Part shown: positions 21,841 to 32,153 of the stretch, piece by piece | How the letters are laid out: every line of letters starts with the position of its first letter | Numbering within the stretch: position 1 is the stretch's first letter | Source of the DNA: Ischnura elegans | Taxonomy: Eukaryota > Arthropoda > Insecta > Odonata > Coenagrionidae | NCBI RefSeq assembly: GCF_921293095.1 | Contig: NC_060257.1 | Coordinates: 55,898,968 to 55,962,967, forward strand | Direction: 5' to 3' | Length of the DNA: 64,000 bases | The notes under the pieces: model-generated | Seen by the model: the letters and a program-made list of their open reading frames with translations, nothing else | What the model was told of the DNA's origin: nothing | Database searches by the model: none | Translations under genes and position numbers: made by a program

Positions 21841-22622
21841 CACTATGCCGAACTTCCACTATATTACGCCTGAATCGGTTGAACTTATGATTATTGTTAC
21901 GGTCGAAAATTTTCGAAATATTTCATAATATTCATTCACTTATACTTTACGAGTATATTAATCAGATGTTTAGTAGGACTAAATAGTCAATGAAATGAGA
22001 AGACTAGGTTAAAAAACTACACACATTACTACAAGATTTACTATAATATATAATCCGTTATTTATTTCTTTTCTGTGATTATTACTCTTTTTTGCCGTGG
22101 ATCATATGCATGCACAATGTTGCACATGTATATGAATTACATTTAGATTATATTTTAAATAAAATTAACCACATGTAGCTCAAATTATTCGAATCCTTTA
22201 CCAATCTTGTGCCTTTAATGATGAAGATCGTATGATTTATCCAAAAAAATTCCAAATGCAATTTTTTATGTTAATATTTTTTTCTTATTTTCCATATGCT
22301 CCTTTTCGAAAATTCTGTTTAACACTTGAAAATTATAGTCATGAATGTTCCAACCTATTGACCTAAGTCCATAAAATAATAGGTTATATATTCGATGAAC
22401 ATTTTTTACAAAATTAAAAGCAGCAGTAATCGTATTTGTAATCCTACTGATTGCTTTTTAAATAGTAATTTCTGATTGCAATCAATTACAAATTTGTCAA
22501 TTTAATTACAGCTGAGCCCGATTACATTTCTTCCATACTTTTCCCATCACTGATTACAATCAGCAGTGACAAAATATTGGTGAACGATTGTCCTTAGCCA
22601 CTTAGACTCCTTTAGATAAAAT

Positions 22623-22757
22623 TTTCTCGGGTTTGGCACCGGATGAGACTGTTTAAGGCCCAAAGGCAGTCAGCCTCAACCCTGTTGGCGATGAGAGAGT
22701 TACTCATCGAAACGTTGGCCTTAAACAGCCTTACCTGATACTGAATCCGAGAATATT
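22623..22757. repeat. Inverted repeat enclosing a broken hammerhead-like motif
   Basis: The arms TTCTCGGGTTTGGCACCGG... and ...CTGATACTGAATCCGAGAA are inverse copies, with a perfect inner 12-bp pair CTGTTTAAGGCC/GGCCTTAAACAG. Inside is GATGAG-loop-CTCATC followed by GAAACGTT, as in a hammerhead stem II plus GAAA. The CUGANGA box is not where it should be: about 29 bases separate stem I from stem II. It is a relic or variant. Confidence 0.55.
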
Positions 22758-23001
22758 GTACCTATACTATTCTCCAGGAAAGCCTAATATCTTATATTGC
22801 TTTAGCTTTGCCCAATGCGATGATTCTTACGATGTAGATTAAATGAAAACCCGAAGGTTGCCATCCACACTTCATGAGTTGGGGATATCATTACAATTTT
22901 TTCCCATTTACTCGATCAGGAATAACGTTTCGCTGCGTGAATTAACCGGTAGCATGAGTTTGAACAACAAAAAACACACGAGGCCCACTAGGCCGAGGAG
23001 T

Positions 23002-23250
23002 CAAAGGCGTACCCAGGATCAAAACTAGGGGGAGGGGGCAAGCCATGGTTGTTCAAGTTATAGGTAAGATTTAAGCATGGAAAAGGCGAATGAAACCAAC
23101 ATTTTAAGGAAACTGTATAACAGATCTTTATTAGTGTTTCAAATTATTTGCTTGGAAAAATATTATTTTCCTTAAAGACATTTGCGATTTTTGCTTCTAG
23201 GGGGGAGGGTGGCAGCTGCCCCCTCCTGCCCCTCGCTGGGTACGCCCATG
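23002..23250. mobile_element. hAT-like MITE with GGCGTACCCAGG ends
   Basis: A 249-bp element starting CAAAGGCGTACCCAGG and ending CTGGGTACGCCCATG, with an exact 8-bp duplication CGAGGAGT at 22994-23001 and 23251-23258. A one-ended relative (GGGCGTACCCAGGACCAAAAC) lies at about 30951. It is in intron 1 of the MAM-mucin gene and non-coding. Confidence 0.85.
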
Positions 23251-23399
23251 CGAGGAGTGGTAGAGATGCAGTGGCACGACAGGCATGAGTTGGTGACGTC
23301 ATCGACTTGGCTGCGAAAGGGTCAATGGCGTCGATTTTTCGTAAAGAGATAGAGACATAGGCGTTGAATCGAAAATCTGAAAAATATTAGGGATGAGGG

Positions 23400-23540
23400 A
23401 ATTTCTTATGTGAACGCTGGCCTTAAACAGCTTTACCCGGTGCCAAACAAGAGAATATTTTATCCGTGGTATTCGCTGGGAAAGGCTAGAATATTAGATT
23501 CCTTTATCATCGCCACCTGCGTTGATTCTTACGATATTTT
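23400..23540. repeat. Diverged copy of the 22725-22840 segment
   Basis: This stretch and 22725-22840 share GGCCTTAAACAG, CGAGAATATT/AGAGAATATT, a CTCCAGGAAAGCC/CGCTGGGAAAGGC block and the final GATTCTTACGAT in the same order. It is a direct repeat about 680 bp apart. The second copy abuts the 3' splice site of exon 2. Confidence 0.6.
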
Positions 23541-23549
23541 CATCCCCAG

Positions 23550-23771
23550 GTAGCGAGTGGATCTTTCTTCAAGTCGCCCGAGTTCTCGGCCCCCAAAGGA
23601 GCCCGCATATCCTTCGAGTACCTCATACGCTCTGGACTGCCAGGAGCCAGCGGGATACAAGTGTTCTACGAAGGTCCGGGTCAAACGCACGTCCTATCAC
23701 TCTACGGTGCCACTGACGTCTTCAAGACTGCAACCGCCGTGATACCTCCCACATACTCGGGACACGTGCAG
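23550..23771 (+). CDS. MAM-mucin gene, exon 2: core of the MAM-like domain
   Basis: A 222-bp, phase 0-0 exon (residues 91-164). It is bounded by an acceptor with a pyrimidine-rich tract (TTTTCATCCCCAG) and the donor CAG|GTAATG. The frame is open throughout and GC-richer than the flanking intron. It encodes SGSFFKSPEFSAPKGARISF followed by EYLIRSGLPGASGIQVFYEG, the beta-sandwich pattern of MAM domains (FXY, then G-x-L-x-V-like strands). No cysteine is present. It was chosen because phase, splice sites and domain pattern all agree with exons 1 and 3. Confidence 0.82.
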
Positions 23772-23795
23772 GTAATGATGATCAGAAATGGGTAT

Positions 23796-24720
23796 TATTA
23801 TTATATTATTCTACCGATTAAGGTAGGTTTCCATTAAGTACTAAAGAAGTGATCTGGGAGCCTCCGTTTCCGTCCAGCACTGCCTTCCTCAGTTCACTGT
23901 AAGGCCTACTCCCTTTCAAGCCGCCCTCAATAGAGGTTCCCTCTTCAATTCAAAATAAGTCATACTCCCTTTCACTCTATCTATAAAAAAAACTATTTCC
24001 TTCCTTCCTCTCCATCGTTTACCCAAAATTCTACCCTCCGCAGGGGCGCATCTAGGAAGCAAGGCTAGGGGGGGGTTTTAGGTACAACTAATACTTGGGT
24101 GTCTGGGGGTGTGGAATGCCCGTCTGGGTAAGCGGGAGGTGCGGGGGCACTCCTTCAGAAAAATTTAAAGATAAATGGTTCAAAATGGCGAGTTTTACGG
24201 CTTTCGGAGGGATATTTTATTAATATTTACACTATTCTCTAAGTAATATTAATCCAATTAAGTAAAATGGATTAAACTTTTTAAAATTCTGAGCTCTGGG
24301 GGGGGGGGGGGGGTTTATCCCCCAAACCCCCCCCTCGCTTGCGCCACTGACCCTCCGACACCGTTTTCAACATCCCCTCCCCGCTAAGTGCTCCTCCCAT
24401 CCATACCTTCCGTCTCCTCCGTTTCTCATCTAAAAGCTGCCTCTCCTCGCCAACAATATCTAGGACCTCGTCGTTCCTTTTCCTCTTCGTCCATTTCACA
24501 TTCTCCATTTTTCTCCATACCCACATCTCGAATACCTCCAATCTTCTCTCGTCTTCTTTCCTCAGTGTCCACATTTTCGCACCGTAGAGAGTTACACTCC
24601 AGAACAAACTCTTCACCAAGCTTTTCTTTAAACTCTTACATAACGTTCCTCTCAGAAGCTCCTTCCTGTTCATGAACTCCTCCTTTGCTAGTGCAATTCG
24701 CTTCCTGATGTATCAATAAA
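23796..24720 (-). mobile_element. CR1/L2-like LINE 3' fragment, split by a MITE
   Basis: On the minus strand the region 24350-24673 encodes the C-terminal part of a LINE reverse transcriptase ORF, with the recognisable pattern LYGAKMWTLRKEDERRLEVF and WMGGALSGEGMLKTV. It is interrupted by family A copy 5 (24041-24349) with an exact 8-bp duplication, then continues to a 3' tail at about 23796-23850 ending CTTAATCGGTAGAATAAT plus TAATAA repeats. The 5' part is missing. It lies in intron 2 of the MAM-mucin gene, its 3' end only about 25 bp past the exon 2 donor. Confidence 0.78.
24041..24349. mobile_element. hAT-like MITE (family A, copy 5)
   Basis: Begins CAGGGGCGCATCTAGG and ends CTTGCGCCACTG. 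The exact 8-bp duplication ACCCTCCG lies at 24033-24040 and 24350-24357. It is inserted in the LINE fragment. The G-run at about 24299-24313 and the C-run near the right end are typical of the family. Confidence 0.9.
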
Positions 24721-25070
24721 ATGTTTCTGAGCTTAAGCCTGAATCACACGATCATTTGTCTCGTCCCTCTTAGTGATCACTTCCGCGACCAGAAAAGTGA
24801 TCCCTCGAATGATCATTTTTCTGAATCACACCGTCCCTCACGCCGTCGCCTCTCGCATCATTTCCGATATCACAGCTAAATGCCCTCCCCACGATTGTCA
24901 AACGTTGCGTTGCAATCTCTCCATACGGGCATGCGTTCTGATTGGCCGGGATTTCAGTGAAGGTTTCAGCGACGAGACAAGTGATGAAAGAAGTTGTGGG
25001 AATCCTCATCATTGGAGTGATCACGAAAAACAATCCCGCCCGACGATCATTTCCGAGTGATCGCTGGAGT

Positions 25071-25649
25071 CAGTGGCGTAACTAGGAATATGCTTTTGGG
25101 GGGGATGGATGGGTCTGGGGAGGCAGCGAGGGGGGTTTTGAGGGATAAACCCCCCCCCTCCAAGCTCAGATAAATTTTTAAGTTTAATCCATTTTACTTA
25201 ATTGGATTGATATTACTAATATAATAGTGTAAGGATTAATAAAATATCCCTCAGAAAGCCGTAAAACTCACCATTTTGAACCATTTATCTTAAAATTCCG
25301 CAATTTACTAATCTCGCACCAATTGCTTATTCTGGTTGGTATTCCATACCCCACACACACCGGTATTAGTTGCATTTTTACCCCCCCCCCCCCAAGCTCT
25401 AATTCCTAGATGCGCCCCTATGGGGAGGGATCCTACTCCTATACTCTATACTCTCCCCAGGCAACGAGAAAATTTTTGAAAACTACATCCATGGAAATAC
25501 ATTTTACATCATTTTGGCACTTAAAATTTGATTTTCACTCGTAATTCTGCGGGAAATCATCACAGCAGGAAAAACATTACCATACTGTAAAATTTTCTGA
25601 GGCTTTGGGGGGGTATCTATCCCCCTCATCCCCCATAGTTACGCCACAG
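25071..25649. mobile_element. hAT-like MITE (family B) nested in the PIF-like MITE
   Basis: Begins CAGTGGCGTAACTAGGAAT and ends ATAGTTACGCCACAG. The exact 8-bp duplication GCTGGAGT lies at 25063-25070 and 25650-25657. It contains family A copy 6. Confidence 0.88.
25124..25420. mobile_element. hAT-like MITE (family A, copy 6), innermost of a three-level nest
   Basis: The left end is shortened to CAGCGAGGGGG, apparently missing the first TGGCGCAG bases. The right end is GATGCGCCCCTA. The 8-bp duplication TGGGGAGG lies at 25116-25123 and 25421-25428. The interior matches family A closely. Confidence 0.8.
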
Positions 25650-25705
25650 GCTGGAGTGATCACTCGAAAATTACAAAAAAAAATGATCGTGTGATTCAGG
25701 CTTTA

Positions 25706-27017
25706 GTTAGACCTGTCAACAATCAGTTTTGAAAACGAACCATAATGGATTTTTCCAAACCTCCCCATGTTCAATTTTACCCATTACCTCCCTGAAAACC
25801 TTCTGCTTGAGATTGTGAAGATGTTTAGGTACGTTGCTCCTATGATCGTCTTTATAATCTAATGATTTATTTTGGTGATACTTTGGGTCCTTCACGCTCT
25901 TTGTCCCTTTCGAATCCTTTCTTCAATGATGCCTTTTGTTTACATGTGACGTGGGCGTCTCTATTTCTTACCTGGAAACCTTGCCCCCTACCCATAACTG
26001 AATAAAACCTTCTGCCTGTTATCGGACAACTCTCGGCGGCCGGACTGTAATTAGTTTAATGATTTCAAAATCCTGTGAAAGAATATTTTTGTATAAACTT
26101 GACCTATATTCATGTCTATTTTTGTTTTTCCGTTCGATTTCGTTCTTGGAACTCGTATTAAATATTTGAGAGATGTATTAATGATAACAACAGTTTTTCT
26201 ACTGAGGGAAAAATGGTATTTTTTCATTAGTTTCAAAACTGGGATTGATCAAAAGAAATTTTTTTTGATAACGAGCATTGCACTAAATGGAGACAAGGGA
26301 ACGGTACGCTTAGCCGCAATCGGCTGCCCCATTTATCCTGAAGCTTTTCGTAAATATGCATGAATGGACGCTGAAATGAAATGAAGACGTTATCATGGAT
26401 TAAAAATTTTTGTTTGAACGAATAATGCCAGGATTCTTACATTTTCGTTCTTTTATCTGTTATAAAGGCTACAATTATGAAAGTACTTAATTTATGTTCA
26501 TTAATCTGATATTCTGAGAGCTGATTAAAATCAATGCATATTTATTTGTTAGCCCCACGCAATCATATTACTTCAACTGCTCCGAGAGATACAATAAAAG
26601 ATAATTGGTGGTCAGGATTAGTTCAATTGATGTAAATAATCTTTTTTCTAGCGTATTAAAATTGCACATGTTTACGTAATTATTAGGCAAATACCACCAA
26701 AATTTGGATCGTTAAAACGACTTTTTGTTCATATTTACCGGAGAAATTTCAAGGTAATTACTTGATTAGGTTCTGTTCTTGTTAATTTGGCATGATTAAG
26801 CGACTGCTCCTTATATTATGTGGCACGCAACCGAACTCAACAGTGACAAATGATACCATAAAATAATTTAAGGCAGACTATTTCATAATATGGCCATTCC
26901 ACGAAAAACGAGTCAAGCAACAAAATATGTGCGTTTGATAAATGAGATTTTGTCGTTTACATTCACAAAAGTATTGAACTTTCAATGACTGCATTATCAT
27001 TTTTTCTGTATTTAAAG
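25706..27017. other. Distal part of intron 2 of the MAM-mucin gene
   Basis: AT-rich intron with no recognised element. It ends at the acceptor TTTTTTCTGTATTTAAAG (27017). Confidence 0.55.
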
Positions 27018-29429
27018 ATCTGGGTGTATGGACATGGGAGCGTGGAAAATGGAAAAGCCGTGATCGCCATCGACAACCTTCAGATAGACCCCATCGAAGA
27101 AACAACAACCCAGAAAACTACAAAAATCACTGACGCAGGAACTGATGTCACTAGCACGAGTGAACCCAGCATGTCAACAAAGATAGAATCTCCTGAAACA
27201 ACGCCCGACGCCACTTCAACAGAAACAACGGTGACCGAAGACGTTAGCACTCAGTCACCTTCAAGTCCGGCACAGGAAACTAGCGAACCTAGTACAAATG
27301 CAGAGCAATCAACAGAAGCGGAATCTACGACGCAAACTAATCCCGACACAGAACCACAACCGGATACCACTGAATCCGAGGCAGCAGAATCAACTACAGA
27401 AAGAGAGACGACGGCAACAGATCTGCAAACCCAAACCCCAACGGATATGCCTACAGAGGATACGACAGCGCGGATGAGTACAAACGGTGCCGTCACTACT
27501 GAATCAGAAGTTCCGAGAACTTCAGAACAGACAAGCGGAACCTCAGAAATTACTAGATTGACGCGAAGCTCAGATCAAACGGAGAACACCCCCACTGACT
27601 CGCCAATCAGCACCAGAGGTCCATTCACAACTGAAGGACAAAATTCAGGTACTAGTTCAGCAGATGTGGGTTCGACCGCTCAACAAACTGGAAATCCGAC
27701 AGGTGGTACTACAGAAAGAAACCCGAACACTGGAACCCCGGATGCAACTTCCAACGACACCCCAGCTAGCCCGAGTGGTACCGATCCCCCACAAACAACT
27801 GAGGGCCAAGATCAAGGGTCAAGTTCTGTAGCAACTGAAGAGCAAACTACAGAAGGTAACCCTAGTACTGGAACCCCAGATGCTACTTCCAACGACACCC
27901 CAGCTAGCCCGAGTGGTACCGATCCCCCACAAACAACTGAGGGGCAAGATCAAGAGTCAAGTTCTGTAGCAACTGAAGAGCAAACTACAGAAGGTAACCC
28001 TAGTACTGGAACCCCAGATGCTACTTCCAACGACACCCCAGCTAGCCCGAGTGGTACCGATCCCCCACAAACAACTGAGGGGCAAGATCAAGGGTCAAGT
28101 TCTGCAGCAACTGAAGAGCAAACTACAGAAGGTAACCCTAATACTGGAACCCCAGATGCTACTTCCAACGACACCCCAGCTAGCCCGAGTGGTACCGATC
28201 CACCACAAACAACTGAGGGCCAAGATCAAGGGTCAAGTTCTGCAGCAACTGAAGAGCAAACTACAGAAGGTAACCCTAGTACTGGAACCCCAGATGCTAC
28301 TTCCAACGACACCCCAGCTAGCCCCAGTGGTACCGATCCCCCACAAACAACTGAGGGCCAAGATCAAGGGTCAAGTTCTGTAGCAACTGAAGAGCAAACT
28401 ACAGAAGGTAACCCTAGTACTGGAACCCCAGATGCTACTTCCAACGACACCCCAGCTAGCCCGAGTGGTACCGATCCCCCACAAACAACTGAGGGGCAAG
28501 ATCAGGGGTCAAGTTCTGTAGCAACTGAAGAGCAAACTACAGAAGGTAACCCTAATACTGGAACCCCGGATGCAACTTCCAATGATACCCCAGCTAGCCC
28601 GAGTGGTACCGATCCCCCACAAACAACTGAGGGCCAAGATCAAGGGTCAAGTTCTGCAGCAACTGAAGAGCAAACTACAGAAGGTAACCCTAGTACTGGA
28701 ACCCCAGATGCTACTTCCAACGACACCCCAGCTAGCCCGAGTGGTACCGATCCCCCACAAACAACTGAGGGCCAAGATCAAGGGTCAAGTTCTGCAGCAA
28801 CTGAAGAGCAAACTACAGAAGGTAACCCTAATACTGGAACCCCAGATGCTACTTCCAATGATACCCCAGCTAGCCCTAGTGGTACCAATGCTCCAACAAC
28901 TGATGGTCCAAGCACAACCGGAGAAGATAGTGGGACCACAATTGATAACCGCTCTACGTCGGAGGCAGATGTAACATCCAGTAGGTTAGAACCCTCCACA
29001 GAAGATACCTCGCCATCTGCAGTACCGAGCTCTACTACAGATGAAACTACAGATGAGAATACAGACTCCACTCCCAACGAGGCCAGCACAGCTGTTACTA
29101 CTGCGACAGCTGGAGGAAGCGAGACGACAGCTGTTACAACCGAAAAAGTTATTGAAACCACATTAGTTTCAACGGATGCCACAACAGAAAATTCGTGTGG
29201 TGGAGCAACAAGTCCACCAAATAATGGGGACATCCAAATAAGTTTCTACACCGTAGTGCGCATAAGATTCCCGAATGGAGAAGAGGAGTTGATGGTGTTC
29301 CGAAATCAAAACTCGAACGAAACGCTTCCTGTAAACAATTACGTTTCTAAGCAACTGAACGAAGTGCTGGACAAGGCCGAAAAGGCACCCGTGAAATTAC
29401 CTGAGGGAATTAAGAAATTTGAATATTGA
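27018..29429 (+). CDS. MAM-mucin gene, exon 3: end of MAM-like domain, mucin repeats, C-terminal module
   Basis: Terminal exon, residues 165-967. It opens with IWVYGHG...KAVIAIDNLQID (end of the MAM-like domain, matching the family's final D-I-A-L-D-D-I pattern). A roughly 690-residue Thr/Ser/Pro/Glu-rich, acidic mucin-like region follows, a likely target of dense O-glycosylation. From residue 403 (base 27732) there are eight full 46-residue repeats (138 bp each: TPDATSNDTPASPSGTDPPQ...) and a partial ninth ending near 28890. The last about 75 residues form a different, charged module (SFYTVVRIRFPNGEEELMVF...) ending IKKFEY. Cys891 is the only cysteine in the protein. There is no membrane segment or GPI signal, so I predict secretion to matrix, mucus, cuticle or egg coat. 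The ATG at 26985 lies in the intron and is not the start. Confidence 0.88.
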   Translation: MWVYGHGSVENGKAVIAIDNLQIDPIEETTTQKTTKITDAGTDVTSTSEPSMSTKIESPETTPDATSTETTVTEDVSTQSPSSPAQETSEPSTNAEQSTEAESTTQTNPDTEPQPDTTESEAAESTTERETTATDLQTQTPTDMPTEDTTARMSTNGAVTTESEVPRTSEQTSGTSEITRLTRSSDQTENTPTDSPISTRGPFTTEGQNSGTSSADVGSTAQQTGNPTGGTTERNPNTGTPDATSNDTPASPSGTDPPQTTEGQDQGSSSVATEEQTTEGNPSTGTPDATSNDTPASPSGTDPPQTTEGQDQESSSVATEEQTTEGNPSTGTPDATSNDTPASPSGTDPPQTTEGQDQGSSSAATEEQTTEGNPNTGTPDATSNDTPASPSGTDPPQTTEGQDQGSSSAATEEQTTEGNPSTGTPDATSNDTPASPSGTDPPQTTEGQDQGSSSVATEEQTTEGNPSTGTPDATSNDTPASPSGTDPPQTTEGQDQGSSSVATEEQTTEGNPNTGTPDATSNDTPASPSGTDPPQTTEGQDQGSSSAATEEQTTEGNPSTGTPDATSNDTPASPSGTDPPQTTEGQDQGSSSAATEEQTTEGNPNTGTPDATSNDTPASPSGTNAPTTDGPSTTGEDSGTTIDNRSTSEADVTSSRLEPSTEDTSPSAVPSSTTDETTDENTDSTPNEASTAVTTATAGGSETTAVTTEKVIETTLVSTDATTENSCGGATSPPNNGDIQISFYTVVRIRFPNGEEELMVFRNQNSNETLPVNNYVSKQLNEVLDKAEKAPVKLPEGIKKFEY
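27732..28890 (+). repeat. Coding 138-bp tandem repeat (8 full copies plus a partial one)
   Basis: The unit start GGAACCCC recurs at 27732, 27870, 28008, 28146, 28284, 28422, 28560, 28698 and 28836, always 138 bp apart. Copies differ at only a few bases (for example GTAGCA/GCAGCA, AGTACT/AATACT). This points to recent expansion or ongoing unequal exchange. The multiple of three keeps the frame. Confidence 0.97.
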
Positions 29430-29700
29430 AATGAAGGCGGAAATAATGATCGAAATTTGGTGTCTCCCAAATCAGTACTAAATTTGTAAATGAAATCACT
29501 TCTCATTTTACTATTCATAAAAGTGTATTCCTCATTGTTTTATAAATGTTCTGAATGTTGTGTATGCGTTCAATCATATCTATCTCGTCTATTTTTAAAG
29601 GCATCGAGTGTAAATCGTTAATGTATTTTTTTATCGTCTATATTTAGTAAACCATTGTCTGTCGAAAGATCACGTGTAACTCGAATGTGTTAAATTATGT

Positions 29701-29706
29701 AATAAA
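29701..29706 (+). terminator. Poly(A) signal of the MAM-mucin gene
   Basis: AATAAA 272 bp after the stop codon, the first canonical hexamer in the 3' flank. Confidence 0.65.
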
Positions 29707-29785
29707 CCATTTATTTATACTCCCTGAAGCAGGATGAGTTATTGAATGTAAGCAGGTAAACCTTGCTATTATAAGTTCTGACCCG

Positions 29786-29859
29786 TTACTTAGGAACGTG
29801 CTTCAATCGAAACTTTGCATCGTTTCGATTGAAGTTCAACGCGTTGTCTCCTAAATAAC
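29786..29859. repeat. Hairpin just past the poly(A) signal
   Basis: The perfect 13-bp stem CTTCAATCGAAAC / GTTTCGATTGAAG (29801-29813 and 29822-29834) has an 8-base loop. It is extended outward by GTTACTTAGGA / TCCTAAATAAC (10 of 11). The overall size of about 75 nt would suit a small-RNA precursor or a tiny inverted-repeat element. Confidence 0.65.
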
Positions 29860-31780
29860 TAGCTAAAGAAGACATTTTGCAAGAATGAAGTCCTGACAGC
29901 GATAACACATTTTGTCTTTCGTAAATTTAATTCACTGTTATTCTGCCATGGGTGTATATCTTGCCAAATTATCTGTATTCGAATTAAGTGATATAAATCG
30001 TCTAATAAAATACAGAGGCGATAAGGAGACAGATATACGATGCCGTTTTCGAGATGAGATACAGAATTGCTATCATACATTTTATTTTTTTTATGCCAAT
30101 TCCAAGCTAAAATATTCGGATCTGAAAAAATCTTCATTAAATGATGAGCGCAGAACAGGAACCAATTTTTCTTCATCGAACTTTATTAACAATTTATGAA
30201 TGTCATATCATATATCTTTACTCAATAAAATCTATACACAATTCAGTGGCATACACTTAAATTTATTTATCATCAGCGGCTCCAGGAATTTGGCAGAACT
30301 TTTCGCAAAAGATTAATTCTAATGGTGCAAATACAATATTTCACCTTGCATTTACCAAAGAGAATAAAGAGAAATTCGTGCGAAGTAATCCAAGGTGAAT
30401 TCAAGTTGAAAAAATGGTAAGTTATTTTAATCCTTTCTAACCCAGATATGCTTCTGGGAGAAATTAAATTTCCAGACTTCTCATATTAGAAACGTGAACA
30501 CTTTCTACTCAATCATAATTATTTTGGCAGCTACATATTTCACCACTAACTTTACAGTACAAAGGAACACGAAATTAAAATCTTTCCTGAATAAAGCTGA
30601 AAATGTGTACATATTTTACGTTTCTTAGAAGCAGCATTGGGTTGTAATGGGTTATTAGAATTTTTCCTTGAGTTTGAGCTATTAATAACTTATTGCTAAT
30701 TACTATTATTATCGAGACTATCTTATCTCTTCAATACATATACACTCAAATAGTGATCGGCCAATTCCAACATTTTATTGTGGAATACTTACTTTTCCCG
30801 CAGAACTTGGATACTTTTTTCGCTAAATCCTGATACGAAGTATTTACCCATCAGCTTTTTAGACATCAATCGCCATTTCAACATTTGATTATTTATTTTA
30901 AAAGTTATTTTTTCTCATTAATCCTTCTTTAAATTAATTAATGGTCCATGGGCGTACCCAGGACCAAAACTATAGTAGGGTGAAAACCGTGGTCGTTCAA
31001 GTTGTAACAGAAAAGGTTAAGGAAACCAAATTTTCAAGAAAATTATAACACCGCTTTTTTTATTATTTTATAAATTTAAAAATCTTTGATTGGTAATAAA
31101 ATATTTTCAGCTCAGCTGTCGGTCGCCTCCTCCAAGTACTATTGTACCATACGAATACTTGAATTAAATTAGAACAGGGGCTATTTTACCATCTTGCACC
31201 CATGCATTCTCGCATGCGTTCTAGCAATTCGACGCTTTACACAACGCAATTTTGACAGACTTCTTACACACGTCAGATTGTGCAATTACGTGCACCGTGT
31301 AAAACGATCTTAACGCATCCGCCAGCGCCTGTAACCCATTTGCTAAACAGCCAATAAATACCTTGTCATCCGCAAACCTCACAGATTTAAACATTATATG
31401 ATATTGGCCAAACGCAAAGGATATTCAATTGTTTTCACGTTCAAATCCTATTTTAGTACATTCTTCCTCTCCGCTGAAAAACTCAGAAGCACGAATCCTC
31501 TTTCATGACTTCTCCTCCCGATATTTTAGTAATAAACACACGTTGCCATGCGTCGAGTCCGAGAATAAATGTTAAATCCTAAAATACAATAATAATTTCG
31601 AATTAAAAAAAATATTCGAAAATTTCCATGATTATAGTTTAAATAATTGATTATACATCGCACTAATATATTTTATATCTCAAAAAGCTTTCTTTTTCAA
31701 CGCTCAATGTTCTTCAACGTTCATGCTCGCACATTTACGGCATGCCCCGGATAAATGGCGAAGTCGCTTCATCAAAAACA
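29860..31780. other. Intergenic DNA with transposon scraps
   Basis: Mostly featureless AT-rich DNA. About 30951-31090 resembles the left end of the GGCGTACCCAGG MITE. About 31118-31150 is a SINE 3' tail scrap (GTCGGTCGCCTCCTCCAA). About 31150-31325 is a partial family F MITE ending CACCGTGTAAAACGATC. Open frames at 29859-30199 show no motif. Confidence 0.5.
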
Positions 31781-31783
31781 GTT

Positions 31784-31920
31784 AACAATTCTAAGATTGG
31801 TTTGACGCAGCTCCTCACTCAAATCTCCTATCGGGTAACTTTTTAACGCCTTCACAATTCTTCTGCTTTACATTCTTAACCACCTGCTCTATGTATTTGG
31901 GGCAATCGCTTAATGGCGTT
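31784..31920 (-). mobile_element. Old RTE-like LINE 3' relic
   Basis: It contains AATTCTAAGATTGGTTTGAC and GCAGCTCCTCACTCAAATCTC, diverged matches to the 3' region of the RTE-like copies at 46160 and 56386. It is short and decayed. Confidence 0.6.
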
Positions 31921-31937
31921 AATGTTAACTAAACCCT

Positions 31938-32142
31938 CATCATCATCAACCAATAATCCTAAGATTGGTTTGACGCAGCTCTCCATTCCTCTCCCCTATC
32001 CGCTACCCTTTTCATAGTGACGTATTTCTTCTCTTTTACATCTTTTATAACCTGTCCTATATAACTCATTCAGGGCCTTCTCTTTTCTCCCACTCTTCTC
32101 AGCAATTCCTCGTTACTTACGCGGTCGATCCATTTTATCTTC
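31938..32142 (-). mobile_element. RTE-like LINE 3' fragment, internally deleted
   Basis: It begins with the CATCATCATC tail and has AATCCTAAGATTGGTTTGAC and CTCGTTACTTACGCGGTCGA. The exact 11-bp duplication AACTAAACCCT lies at 31927-31937 and 32143-32153. It is shorter than the 46-kb copy because the middle is deleted. Confidence 0.82.
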
Positions 32143-32153
32143 AACTAAACCCT

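Larger units (their letters stand above)
24736..25702. mobile_element. PIF/Harbinger-like MITE (family C, copy 1), host of two nested elements
   Basis: The termini AGCCTGAATCACACGATCAT and the inverse ATGATCGTGTGATTCAGGCT are flanked by a TTA duplication (24733-24735 and 25703-25705), the 3-bp TWA type used by PIF/Harbinger elements. The interior has many GTGATCACT-like palindromes near both ends, a GATTGTCAAACG motif and an ATTGGC (inverse CCAAT) box. A second hAT-like element sits inside at 25071-25649. Confidence 0.85.

Noticed and set aside
24281-24350. Proline-rich end of the antisense 130-codon frame
   Set aside because: It is translation of the G-run of an inserted MITE and not part of the LINE protein.
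26985-27017. ATG at 26985 as the start of the mucin protein
   Set aside because: It lies upstream of a good 3' splice site whose phase matches exon 2. The residues after the splice site complete a MAM-like domain.
27251-29354. Other open frames across the mucin repeats on both strands
   Set aside because: They exist because a 138-bp repeat without stops in one frame tends to be open in others. The spliced + frame has a signal peptide, domain homology and matching splice phases.
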